A DNA stretch of 64,000 nucleotides, from contig JAFQGK010000031.1 of the NCBI GenBank assembly GCA_017398335.1, positions 1-64,000 of the forward strand, in the 5' to 3' direction. The position numbers and the translations under genes are program-made. Of the stretch, positions 1-8,069 are shown one piece after another (positions within the stretch are counted from its first letter, which is position 1; each line of letters opens with the position of its first letter). This DNA comes from Bacteroidales bacterium (lineage in GTDB: Bacteria; Bacteroidota; Bacteroidia; Bacteroidales; UBA932). Under the pieces are notes generated by a model. The model worked only from the letters and a program-made list of their open reading frames with translations. It searched no databases and was not told where the DNA came from.

Positions 1-1
1 T

Positions 2-343
2 AAGAAGGGAGTGCTCATCGCTACCGAACAGACGATTATGCCTTTCCTGAAGATTATGCAGCTGACCTGGAACAAGTTCCAGCACGACACCAACACTCAG
101 AAGATCACTGCCGCAGCCCAGAATATGATCGACCGCGTGGCCTCCTTCTATGATTCGTATGCAGAACTCGGCCGCAAGCTCAAGGCTGTCTGCGGAGAAT
201 ACAACAAAGGCATCACCAAGCTCCAGGACAACGGCCAGAGCATCACCACATCGGCACGCCAGGTCATAAGCATCGGCGTCCGCCGCAGCAAAGGCAAGGA
301 ATTCACAGTGCCTGAGGAGATGGTGGAGATAGGGGAAGAATAA
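2..343 (+). CDS. rmuC: RmuC-family DNA recombination protein, C-terminal part (5' end outside window)
   Basis: The reading frame is open from the first bases, so only the last ~113 residues are here. They match the end of RmuC, a protein with a nuclease-like fold that limits recombination at inverted repeats. Visible signs are the stretch around VLIATEQTIMPFLKIM, the conserved tryptophan just after it (LTW), a helical region ending ESYxxYxELGRKL-like (SFYDSYAELGRKLKAV), and a C-terminal tail with RQVISIGV. A hairpin follows directly. The identification rests on family memory of the C-terminal segment; the nuclease core cannot be inspected. Confidence 0.8.
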   Translation, partial: KKGVLIATEQTIMPFLKIMQLTWNKFQHDTNTQKITAAAQNMIDRVASFYDSYAELGRKLKAVCGEYNKGITKLQDNGQSITTSARQVISIGVRRSKGKEFTVPEEMVEIGEE

Positions 344-348
344 AAATT

Positions 349-374
349 GAGGCTGATCCATACGGGTCAGCCTC
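349..374. terminator. bidirectional hairpin between rmuC and the DASS transporter
   Basis: GAGGCTGA pairs with TCAGCCTC and the stem extends inward by three pairs (one G-U) to an 11-bp stem with a 4-base loop. It sits 6 bases after the rmuC stop and about 60 bases after the stop of the convergent transporter. The T-rich side (AATTTTTATT) lies on the leftward strand, so it fits best as the transporter terminator, and may stop rmuC as well. Confidence 0.65.
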
Positions 375-434
375 TAAACAATTTGGGTACTTACAATGTT
401 TCACAACATTGTTTTGCTATATATTCGGTTCAGA

Positions 435-1937
435 TTATATGAGTCCGTTCATTCCCAGGATCATAAGCATAGAATATCCCAGGACGAGTCCTATCACTCC
501 CATTATGACACCTGTCTTTACCATATCCTTCTGCTCGATCATACCTGTGGCGTGAGCGATGGCATTAGGAGGTGTACTGATTGGAAGTACCATTGCAATT
601 GATGATGCGATTGCCACTCCGATAAGAAGAGTCGATACACCGCCCATTGGGGCAAGCATATCCTTCATCGCTCCTCCGGCAAGTGCAAGGATAGGCACAA
701 GGAGGTTGGCTGTAGCCGTATGCGAAATGAAGTTTGCCATCAGGTAGCAGATCAGGCCTGAGCCTATGATGACCACTGCAGGCGACCAGGATCCGAATGG
801 GATTGCTGAGATGAGCTGCTGTGCGAGACCTGTATTCTGAAGAGCTACACCGAGGGCGAAACCGCCGGCTACCATCCAGAGAACGCTCCAGCTGATTTCC
901 TCGAGATCCTTCTTGGTGATGATTCCTGTCACACAGAAGATGACCACAGGGAACATTGCAACCACATTGGAGTTGACTCCTGTCACCTTGTCAAGCATCC
1001 ACATAAGGATGGTCAGGGCAAAAGTCACATATACGACGATGGATCTCCAATCCTTCTTCGTCTCGCCTTCGATCTTGAGCTCGATTGTCTTCTGCTTGAA
1101 CGGGAACATCTTCAAAAGGAGCAACCACGCAATCACCATAATCACGATGACGTATGGAAGCATAAATGAGGTCCACTGACCGAATCCGATCTCCATACCG
1201 AGCACCTCGTTGAGATACTTCAGCGCAATGGCATTCGGAGGTGTTCCGATAGGGGTAGCCATACCTCCGACATTCGCAGCTATAGGAATAGATAGTGCCA
1301 GAGCAATCTTTCCCTTACCGTCTGCTGGAAGAGATCTGAGGACCGGGGTAAGGAATGTAAGCATCATTGCAGCTGTCGCTGTGTTGCTGAGGAACATTGA
1401 GAACACGGCTGTCACCAGAATGAATCCCAGAAGCACAAAACGGGACTGCTTTCCGAAAGGTTTGAGGAGAATCCTTGCCAGAGTAACATCCAGACCGCTT
1501 TTTGTAGCTGCAATCGCGAGAATGAATCCTCCGATGAAGAGCATAATTATAGGATCAGCAAAGCAATGGAGGATATCCTTGTATGAAACCTGTGTGGCGA
1601 GATCGGCCTTGCTCAGTCCGTTCTCAAAGAACCAGAAGCTGCTGTCTGATGTTGCAAACAACAGAAGGCCTACGACTGCCATTGAAGTTGTCCAGGCCGG
1701 AATGGCTTCGAAGACCCACATCAGGATTGCGAAACCGAAGATGGCTATCACCCTCTGCTGAATGACTCCAAGTCCTTCAATTCCATATACTGAAGACGGA
1801 AGGCACCATAATAATATAAGAACAGCGACCGCTATCGCCAGTTTGATCATACGCGACATTATCTTATCGTCACGTCTTTGCTTTTTCCACTCGTGATAAG
1901 CTTCGACCAGATGGATTCCGTTGAAAATCTTGAACAT
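435..1937 (-). CDS. DASS/SLC13-family sodium:anion (dicarboxylate-type) symporter
   Basis: A 500-residue integral inner-membrane transporter of the divalent anion:Na+ symporter family, which imports dicarboxylates, citrate or sulfate. Both repeat-related signature pairs are present: SNTAT (residues 184-188) with GTPPNA (231-236), and SHTAT (405-409) with STPPNA (454-459). Each pair holds the substrate and sodium ligands in VcINDY-like proteins. The frame is open for 34 codons further upstream, but that extension contains a TACCTTTG promoter element; the ATG chosen begins MFKIFNG and is preceded by an A-rich stretch. It is divergent from a LysR regulator, a common arrangement for inducible organic-acid uptake. 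The exact substrate cannot be read from the sequence. Confidence 0.9.
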   Translation of the reverse strand: MFKIFNGIHLVEAYHEWKKQRRDDKIMSRMIKLAIAVAVLILLWCLPSSVYGIEGLGVIQQRVIAIFGFAILMWVFEAIPAWTTSMAVVGLLLFATSDSSFWFFENGLSKADLATQVSYKDILHCFADPIIMLFIGGFILAIAATKSGLDVTLARILLKPFGKQSRFVLLGFILVTAVFSMFLSNTATAAMMLTFLTPVLRSLPADGKGKIALALSIPIAANVGGMATPIGTPPNAIALKYLNEVLGMEIGFGQWTSFMLPYVIVIMVIAWLLLLKMFPFKQKTIELKIEGETKKDWRSIVVYVTFALTILMWMLDKVTGVNSNVVAMFPVVIFCVTGIITKKDLEEISWSVLWMVAGGFALGVALQNTGLAQQLISAIPFGSWSPAVVIIGSGLICYLMANFISHTATANLLVPILALAGGAMKDMLAPMGGVSTLLIGVAIASSIAMVLPISTPPNAIAHATGMIEQKDMVKTGVIMGVIGLVLGYSMLMILGMNGLI

Positions 1938-1963
1938 ATCTTTATGCGATTTTAAAAACGGCG

Positions 1964-1995
1964 CAAAGGTATCCCCATTATCTGCCCTCGTGAAA
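1964..1995 (-). promoter_or_regulatory. promoter of the DASS transporter
   Basis: On the leftward strand TACCTTTG matches the Bacteroidota -7 consensus TAnnTTTG exactly. A TTTC lies 20 bases upstream where the TTTG -33 box is expected. The element ends 27 bases before the chosen start codon, which supports that start over the longer frame. Confidence 0.65.
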
Positions 1996-2072
1996 CCGGA
2001 ACGATTGTTATTTTCGATTATGGCGATAGGATAAATCAATACCCGATCAGGCTTTTTTGTTTTATTTAGTTC

Positions 2073-2080
2073 TATTTTTG
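2073..2080 (+). promoter_or_regulatory. -7 element of the LysR gene
   Basis: TATTTTTG fits TAnnTTTG, 20 bases before the ATG. No clear -33 TTTG is present at 19-21 bases upstream. The short divergent intergenic region (about 160 bases) is where the regulator would bind to control both genes. Confidence 0.5.
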
Positions 2081-2100
2081 CAACCGAAATTGAAAGTGAT

Positions 2101-3000
2101 ATGGAATTGCGTCAGTTGAAATATTTCGTAAAAGTCGCCGAGCTGCTCAGTTTTTCAAAGGCAGCGAAAGCTTTGTTCATCACCCAAAGCACTCTGTCTC
2201 AACAGATCAAGCAGCTGGAGGATGAACTTGATATGGCGCTTTTCTTCAGAAACAACCATAAGGTTTCTCTCACTGAAGCTGGCGAAACATTCCTCGAAGG
2301 AGCTAAAAAGACACTTGCGGAAGCTGACGACAACAAGGCAAAGATTATGGATCTTGCCCAAGGCCACAGGGGTGTGCTGAACATTGGCGTGACCTACAGC
2401 TTCGGTTCCATATTGACGGAGAGCGTGCTTGCCTTCAAGAAAGAGTATCCTGACGTGACCCTGAATATATGCTACAAGAACGTGATGGAGCTGATGGAGC
2501 TTGTATCTGATGGCGAACTGGATTTCGCTCTATCGTTCCGTTCTTCGGAGAAATATGACAATGTCGAGTCCCATATCCTTTTCGACAACAAGCTCAGCAT
2601 CATCGTACGTGAGGATCATCCTCTTACAAGAAAAGAATTCGTAAGACTGGCCGATCTGGAGGAATACGATCTGGTGCTTCCGAGCATAGGACTTCAGGCG
2701 AGAAGCACATTCGACAGCATCATCGCTGAAAGAAACCTCAACCTTAAAGTTGCAATAGAGGCCAACGAGGTCAACACCATCCTTAATCTCCTGCGCAGAA
2801 GCAACTATGTGACAGTCCTTTCCGAGACAGTCATCCTGGAACATAACGGACTGGTAACCATAGAAATAGATGACGCTGAATGCAATATGGAAGGATGCCT
2901 CCATTTCTGTGCGAACAGATACAGAAAACGCTCAACCGAGGAGTTCATCCGTCTGTTGAGCGATACTAAAGCGTTGAGAAGAAGCCGTCTGTGGCTTTAA
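2101..3000 (+). CDS. LysR-family transcriptional regulator
   Basis: A 299-residue LysR-type regulator. The winged helix-turn-helix occupies about residues 1-60 (start MELRQLKYFVKVAELLSFS, then AAKALFITQSTLSQQIKQLE with the usual S-Q-Q-I recognition helix). The effector-binding periplasmic-protein-like domain covers about 90-290 (HRGVLNIGVTYSFG starts its first strand). Length is normal for the family. It is divergent from the DASS transporter and probably controls it in response to its substrate; that link is inferred from position only. Its stop codon overlaps by four bases with the end of the small convergent gene. Confidence 0.92.
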   Translation: MELRQLKYFVKVAELLSFSKAAKALFITQSTLSQQIKQLEDELDMALFFRNNHKVSLTEAGETFLEGAKKTLAEADDNKAKIMDLAQGHRGVLNIGVTYSFGSILTESVLAFKKEYPDVTLNICYKNVMELMELVSDGELDFALSFRSSEKYDNVESHILFDNKLSIIVREDHPLTRKEFVRLADLEEYDLVLPSIGLQARSTFDSIIAERNLNLKVAIEANEVNTILNLLRRSNYVTVLSETVILEHNGLVTIEIDDAECNMEGCLHFCANRYRKRSTEEFIRLLSDTKALRRSRLWL

Positions 3001-3152
3001 GCGTGATTATCGTAGAAGTTTCTCCTCTCCAACACTGCCTTTCTTTCCTGTGGCACCATTTTTCCCATTGCACGCACGTCTATCAGTTCCTTGGTGCATT
3101 TGGCTGCAAAAACCATAAACAAAATGCCGCCGATGATTAACCAATTTGTCAT
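2997..3152 (-). CDS. small single-pass membrane protein, 51 residues, function unknown
   Basis: A short gene that standard length cut-offs miss. It has a complete expression signal: a consensus promoter, then AAGGA seven bases before the ATG, the best ribosome-binding site in this part of the window. The product starts MTNWLIIGGILFMVFAA, one membrane helix at about residues 4-17, followed by a basic cytoplasmic tail ending RNFYDNHA. Its last codons overlap the lysR stop codon on the other strand. I do not recognise the family. The promoter, Shine-Dalgarno and membrane helix together make chance unlikely. Conservation in related genomes was not checked. Confidence 0.65.
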   Translation of the reverse strand: MTNWLIIGGILFMVFAAKCTKELIDVRAMGKMVPQERKAVLERRNFYDNHA

Positions 3153-3178
3153 AAAATATCCTTTTTAAAAACCGGGCG

Positions 3179-3210
3179 CAAAGGTATCATTCACGACCAC
3201 ACCCGTAAAA
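3179..3210 (-). promoter_or_regulatory. promoter of the 51-residue membrane protein
   Basis: Leftward TACCTTTG (exact TAnnTTTG) with TTTT 20 bases upstream at the -33 position. It ends 26 bases before the ATG. Confidence 0.6.
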
Positions 3211-3262
3211 TTCCGGCATCAGTTTATTTCTATATATGCAATCGGTTTTCCATATATTCGAT

Positions 3263-3270
3263 TAATTTTG
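3263..3270 (+). promoter_or_regulatory. -7 element upstream of the STN-type TonB receptor
   Basis: TAATTTTG fits TAnnTTTG and lies about 65 bases before the chosen ATG. No -33 box was found at the usual distance. A second weaker match (TATTATTTTG, one base too long) follows 13 bases later. Confidence 0.45.
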
Positions 3271-3334
3271 TTCCCGGTATGGTATTATTTTGATATGGCC
3301 GCGTCTTATAGGCAAAACCATAAAAACGGACTTT

Positions 3335-5773
3335 ATGAAACCATTGCTGAAAACTGCACTGACCTTGATATTATTTCTCCCTTTGATGTCGGGAGTTTCG
3401 GCCGCGACGGACAAGCTCCCGACTCTGAGGGAACAGATGAAGGTCATCCACGAACTTTTCGATGTAAATTTCATTTATGATTCATCGCTCGACCTTGATA
3501 TCCCCTATAAAGGTCAGCCGATGACCGGAGAATCACTCGAAGCCTGTCTGGAAGCCCTATTCAAAGACACCGGAATCAATTATGAAATCAACCGTAAATA
3601 CGTCGTTCTGACCAAAGCTGATTCAAAGAAAAAACCTAAGGATTATACAATTCTCATTGAAGAACAACGGGACACACTGAGCGAATCCATCATTACCGCG
3701 CTGATAGCCAAGGACTTGAACACGACACAGACCGGATTCAAAAAGATAGACAGAAAGACCTTCGATTCCGGCTTTGCCGTAATGAGCTCACCGGATATAA
3801 TAAAGACCATCCAGCAGCTCCCAGGAGTGGCCAGCGGAACGGAACTTCTTTCCGGAATGTATGTCCGAGGCGGAGACGGATCCGACAACCTGTATCTTCT
3901 GGACGGAGTACCCCTATATCAGGTCAGTCATCTGCTGGGATTGTTTTCTTCCTTCAACACCGACGTGACAGAGTCCGTGGATTTTTACAAGAGCGGCTTT
4001 CCTGCGCGATATGGAGGAAGGCTTTCTTCCGTAGTGGACGTAAGGACAAGGGAGGGAGATTTCAACGAATATCACGGACTGTTTTCCATAGGCCTGCTTG
4101 ACGGCAGGCTTCAGTTTGAAGGCCCCATCGTAAAAGGCAAGACTTCTTTCAACATAGGCCTCAGACGTTCCTGGATCGATGTCCTTACCGAACCTGTCTG
4201 CCTGTTTATCAGCAGGAATCAGGACAGGGATTACAGAATAAAGTATGCATTCTGGGACCTCAACGCAGGTATCACGCATAAGTTCGCAGATGACAACAGG
4301 TTGTCGCTCAATCTTTATGGAGGGCGTGATGCGGCAAAGTTCATTTCAGGAGAAAAATATACCGAGAAAGAGAATGTACTGGAGACTGTGCAGGAGTATT
4401 ACAATGAAGCCGGGATTGGACTCGAATGGGGAAATTTTATCACTTCCCTTGACTGGGACTATAAGTTTGCGGACAATCACGAACTGGAAGCAAAAGCTTA
4501 TTTCAGCCGTTATGCGTCACGCTTTTCCTTTAACGAATTCATCAGACAAGATGCGATGGAGGACATCAGGAACAGCACCTATAAGAACGGAGTGAACCGT
4601 TCACGGACATCAGACATCGGCCTTAAGGCAGATTTCAGCTGGAGACCATCGGACAGGCATCACTTCCGCTACGGAACATCGCTTCAGCTTCATCTGTATT
4701 CTCCGGAATATCTGGGAGAAAACACAGTTGTAAATCAGGGAGACACTCTGAAAAACGACAGATTCTCTGAAGATGATTTCAAAAAATCTTTAGAACCAGC
4801 TGCATATATAGAAGATGAAATCGCGATAGGACAGAATCTTACCGCAAATCTTGGTCTGAGATATTCTGCCATAATAACAGAAGGCAAGGCATATCACAGC
4901 CTGCAGCCGCGTGCCGCCCTCCGTCTTGATCTCGGGGACTACACCAGCATCAGAGCATCATATTCGGAAATGGTGCAGAACGACCATCAGATATCCACAA
5001 ACTATCTCGCACTCCCGACCAATTTCTGGATGCCCTCGACAGACAGGATTGCCCCCAGCCGTTCAAGGCAGATATCGGCCGGAGCATATTTCAATCTGCC
5101 GCACAACATCCGGCTGAATGTCGAAGGATATTACAAAACTATGTCCAATCTGCTGGAATTCAAGGGGAAATGGGGCATCTATCCCCCTATCCACCTTTGG
5201 GAAAAGGCTGTGGTCATAGGCAAAGGACGCTCGTGGGGAATGGAAACAGAACTTTCCTGGTCAGATGAAAACACTTCCCTTACTGCATATTACACCTTAT
5301 CGTGGAGCCAGAGGCTTTTCGAGGATTTCCATCCAAAGTGGTATAACGACCGCAATGACAACAGACATAAGCTGACCCTCACCGGCACAAGAAAATTCGG
5401 CAAGAGATTCGAGATGTATGCTAGCTGGAACTTCCACAGCGGAGGATGGATAACAGCCGCCTCACAGACTCTCGCTCCGGAACATATAGGAGACAGTCCT
5501 CAGACATTCTACGAAAAGCCGAACAACCTCAAGCTGCCTGCATATCACAGACTGGATGTAGGAATGAATTTCCGCAAGACCACAAGGCGAGGCAACGAAA
5601 GCATCTGGAACCTGAGTCTCTACAATGCCTACTGCTATCCCAACACATTCATAGCCTACATAGACCAGAGCTATGATTTCACAAAAGAGAACATAATGGG
5701 ATATAAGTTCGTCGGAGAGTCTTTCGGCCTTGTGCCGCTGCTTCCTTCTTTCAGCTACACATTAAGATTTTAG
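3335..5773 (+). CDS. TonB-dependent outer-membrane receptor with N-terminal STN domain
   Basis: An 812-residue outer-membrane receptor. After a signal peptide cleaved near VSA-A (residue ~23) comes an STN (secretin and TonB N-terminus) domain at about residues 29-95, then a plug (PDIIKTIQQLPGV, YVRGGDGSDNLYLLDGVPLY) and a beta barrel ending in an aromatic residue (SYTLRF). STN domains in receptors such as FecA pass signals to anti-sigma factors, but no FecR or ECF sigma gene is in view. A longer frame with a TTG start exists; the ATG directly before the signal peptide is preferred. It is followed after 3 bases by a DUF4249 lipoprotein gene. The plug closely resembles that of the receptor at 16123-18255, which lacks STN. 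Substrate unknown. Confidence 0.9.
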   Translation: MKPLLKTALTLILFLPLMSGVSAATDKLPTLREQMKVIHELFDVNFIYDSSLDLDIPYKGQPMTGESLEACLEALFKDTGINYEINRKYVVLTKADSKKKPKDYTILIEEQRDTLSESIITALIAKDLNTTQTGFKKIDRKTFDSGFAVMSSPDIIKTIQQLPGVASGTELLSGMYVRGGDGSDNLYLLDGVPLYQVSHLLGLFSSFNTDVTESVDFYKSGFPARYGGRLSSVVDVRTREGDFNEYHGLFSIGLLDGRLQFEGPIVKGKTSFNIGLRRSWIDVLTEPVCLFISRNQDRDYRIKYAFWDLNAGITHKFADDNRLSLNLYGGRDAAKFISGEKYTEKENVLETVQEYYNEAGIGLEWGNFITSLDWDYKFADNHELEAKAYFSRYASRFSFNEFIRQDAMEDIRNSTYKNGVNRSRTSDIGLKADFSWRPSDRHHFRYGTSLQLHLYSPEYLGENTVVNQGDTLKNDRFSEDDFKKSLEPAAYIEDEIAIGQNLTANLGLRYSAIITEGKAYHSLQPRAALRLDLGDYTSIRASYSEMVQNDHQISTNYLALPTNFWMPSTDRIAPSRSRQISAGAYFNLPHNIRLNVEGYYKTMSNLLEFKGKWGIYPPIHLWEKAVVIGKGRSWGMETELSWSDENTSLTAYYTLSWSQRLFEDFHPKWYNDRNDNRHKLTLTGTRKFGKRFEMYASWNFHSGGWITAASQTLAPEHIGDSPQTFYEKPNNLKLPAYHRLDVGMNFRKTTRRGNESIWNLSLYNAYCYPNTFIAYIDQSYDFTKENIMGYKFVGESFGLVPLLPSFSYTLRF

Positions 5774-5776
5774 AGT

Positions 5777-6655
5777 ATGAAACATATATTTAAAAGCATC
5801 CTTCTTCTGACTCTGCCGCTTCTGTCCGGCTGCCGGTATTCATTCGATATAAATGACTCCGGCCTTGAGCCGCGCATCTGCGTTATGTCATATATATGCT
5901 CTGGAGAAAAGGCGGGGATCGAAATTTACAAGACTGTGCCTGTCTATGCTACCGGCAATGCAGATATGACCCTCGTATCTCCCTCATATTCATTGAGATG
6001 CAATGGCGAGGAAGTCGATATATCCTCTGCGGAAGTCCCGAATGACGGACTGATGCTGAATTCTCAGGCATTCAAGGCCGGTGATGTCCTCGAACTCACC
6101 GTCGGGGCGGAAGGCCTGGAAACCGTGACGGCACGCACAACCGTACCGGGAAGCTTTCCCGAATTCACTCAGACATACGGACTTGATGAGGACGGAAACA
6201 GAAGCATCATCATAGAACATAAGAAAGAAGCCGGGAGTTATTACGGTGCAAATGTCGAATACAGGATAGAGGGCGAAAACGGAGTTGTATATGAAGGATT
6301 CGCATTCCCGATAGAGGGATATGACGAGATCAGCATCGACAACAATGCCTATTCGCCGGTAGTGACATACATCAATGATAAGCACATTTTCGTATGGGAT
6401 GACGAGGCTGACGGGAAATATGAAATCAAATTCCGCGACAACACGATTTCTAAAGGTGTAAGAAAATACCGTCTGCACCTCTACAAGCTCTCCGAGGAAA
6501 TGTATAGGAAGCTCAATGCAGAATATGATGCCGATTCCAACCCTTTCGCCGGATTAGGCCTCTCATCTCCTTCATTCACATATTCCAATATTGACAACGG
6601 AGCAGGATGGTTCTGCGCATATTCCAAGAGCATATCGGACTGGATGATCGAATAA
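5777..6655 (+). CDS. DUF4249-family lipoprotein paired with the TonB receptor
   Basis: A 292-residue lipoprotein: signal sequence with lipobox LLSGC (Cys19), then a beta-rich region. The layout (early YKTVPVYATG segment, SYSLRCNGEEV, a central TVPGSFPEF) is that of DUF4249 proteins, which in Bacteroidota are encoded beside TonB receptors and are presumed to be surface or periplasmic partners of them. The gene starts three bases after the receptor stop, so the two are surely co-transcribed. No enzymatic motif is visible. The role is inferred from context. Confidence 0.8.
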   Translation: MKHIFKSILLLTLPLLSGCRYSFDINDSGLEPRICVMSYICSGEKAGIEIYKTVPVYATGNADMTLVSPSYSLRCNGEEVDISSAEVPNDGLMLNSQAFKAGDVLELTVGAEGLETVTARTTVPGSFPEFTQTYGLDEDGNRSIIIEHKKEAGSYYGANVEYRIEGENGVVYEGFAFPIEGYDEISIDNNAYSPVVTYINDKHIFVWDDEADGKYEIKFRDNTISKGVRKYRLHLYKLSEEMYRKLNAEYDADSNPFAGLGLSSPSFTYSNIDNGAGWFCAYSKSISDWMIE

Positions 6656-6664
6656 ACCTTCTCC

Positions 6665-6711
6665 TGTCATTATGAACGAAGCATTGTCATTCTGAACGAA
6701 GTGAAGAATCT
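6665..6711. repeat. two copies of a GTCATT-type dispersed repeat
   Basis: TGTCATTATGAACGAAG and TGTCATTCTGAACGAAG (16 of 17 identical) start 20 bases apart, the second continuing TGAAGAATCT. The GTCATT...AATC frame resembles short palindromic repeats scattered in many bacterial genomes, and the ends of the array near 60.1 kb. It fills the 78-base gap before the cytolysin-like gene. Confidence 0.55.
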
Positions 6712-6733
6712 ATATACATATTACAAGATATTT

Positions 6734-7918
6734 ATGAAAATCCTAAAATATATTTCATTTGCATTTCTGCTGATGGCTGCCGGCTGCAAGGGCTACATCG
6801 GGGGAATAGACGATGCGGACATCAGGTTCAGCCAGATCGTGATGGTCAACAGAAGTTCGCACGAGATACACATAAACGTAAGCAAGAGCGAGATCGTCAG
6901 TCCTCAGGATACTATTTATCTGGAGCCGGAGAACGGTCTGTGGAAAAAGACCAAGGAGGGACAGCACTTTAATTTTACTCTCACTACCGGAATTATGACC
7001 CTGACCTTTGAAGACGGCAGGAGAGTATGCTTCGACAGTGTTTTCCCTTACGAGATCGAGAGGCCTGTGGATCTGAACGACAGCAAAGGACTGTACAAAG
7101 TCTATGAATTCACTGACGGATATTGTGAGGAGATCTTCAGGCAGCACGACCAGCTCAACACCTTCCGTCTGACAAACCTGCCGCCGTCTATGGTAAGGGA
7201 TTCCGTGGTGGAAGAAGGTTCATCCGAGGGCTGGTTCCTGAATATCTATCCCGTTCCGGCAGTGAGAGAGAAACTGGAGATCGGACGGATTGTGAGGAAT
7301 GAAGCGGAAAGTCTTGAAGAGATCGTATTCGAATCAGGCAAAGTCCCTTGCACGGTGAATAAGGAAGAACTCAGCTATATTCCTCCATCACAGTCAAAGA
7401 TAGGCTATTACAGCGCCAAGGATCTGCGCAAGGTTGGTCTGGCTCACTTCGGATGCGACTTCGCACAGCTGACTGGAAAAGGCCAGAAGATGGAAAAATT
7501 TGCCGGAGTGATAACATATAACATCGCCTACGACTACACGGAAGAGCTGGAGCATACGGACCTGACAGATGAGTTCACAAAAGAGATGGAAGAAGGCACA
7601 GCCGCCATCAGTCATATCAGTTACGGCAGACTTATGTTCCTTCTGGCAGAAGCCGACTGCAACCCTTCGTATCTGGGATCATCGATCGAAAGTGCTCTTC
7701 ATCGCAATGACCCTGACAAGGAGCTATGGGTAGAAGATATTGATTTCCATCTCATTACTCTGGACGAGGACGGTGAATTCCAATGCACCTCCGGAGGTCG
7801 CGAACTTTTGGCTACCTTCCTCAATGATATGGACAATCAGCCTGTCCATCCGCTTTACTTCTCCCTGACAGACTTCGGAATGGGAGATAATGCCCTCCAT
7901 ATCCAGGACATCAGATAA
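6734..7918 (+). CDS. lipoprotein with a cholesterol-dependent-cytolysin-like (CDC-like) core, no domain 4
   Basis: A 394-residue lipoprotein (lipobox MAAGC, Cys18). From about residue 205 to 385 it can be aligned by eye with the domain 1-3 core of thiol-activated cytolysins. SKIGYYSAKDLRKV corresponds to the YSKSQI helix of perfringolysin. HFGCDFAQL corresponds to the LGVDFNA motif, and ITYNIAYDY to the following strand. HISYGRLMFLL holds the YGR signature (297-299). HPLYFSLTDFGM corresponds to the YPISYTSVFL strand. The protein ends directly after that strand, so the C-terminal membrane-binding domain 4 with its undecapeptide is absent. The first ~200 residues are not clearly alignable. The ATG at the lipoprotein signal is preferred over an upstream GTG. 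Pore formation is not demonstrated; a non-lytic surface role is equally possible. Confidence 0.65.
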   Translation: MKILKYISFAFLLMAAGCKGYIGGIDDADIRFSQIVMVNRSSHEIHINVSKSEIVSPQDTIYLEPENGLWKKTKEGQHFNFTLTTGIMTLTFEDGRRVCFDSVFPYEIERPVDLNDSKGLYKVYEFTDGYCEEIFRQHDQLNTFRLTNLPPSMVRDSVVEEGSSEGWFLNIYPVPAVREKLEIGRIVRNEAESLEEIVFESGKVPCTVNKEELSYIPPSQSKIGYYSAKDLRKVGLAHFGCDFAQLTGKGQKMEKFAGVITYNIAYDYTEELEHTDLTDEFTKEMEEGTAAISHISYGRLMFLLAEADCNPSYLGSSIESALHRNDPDKELWVEDIDFHLITLDEDGEFQCTSGGRELLATFLNDMDNQPVHPLYFSLTDFGMGDNALHIQDIR

Positions 7919-7959
7919 GCCTGGCACACAATCATCTGAATATCAGCAACTTGCCAAGA

Positions 7960-7987
7960 ATGCCTGCTGTATTTGTGCAGCAGGCAT
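7960..7987 (+). terminator. hairpin after the CDC-like gene
   Basis: ATGCCTGCTG pairs with CAGCAGGCAT (10 bp, 8-base loop), 41 bases after the stop codon and followed by TTTCC. The same 28-base hairpin occurs inverted after ybaK with one base different. Confidence 0.6.
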
Positions 7988-8030
7988 TTCCAATAAGGCG
8001 CTATCAGTCAACCACTTACACTCCAGCAGG

Positions 8031-8061
8031 TTTTATGTTAGGGAATTTCTATCTATCTTTG
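8031..8061 (+). promoter_or_regulatory. promoter of ybaK
   Basis: TTTT-N19-TATCTTTG. The -7 element ends only 8 bases before the ATG, so the transcript should be leaderless or nearly so. Confidence 0.6.
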
Positions 8062-8069
8062 CAGCCGAT

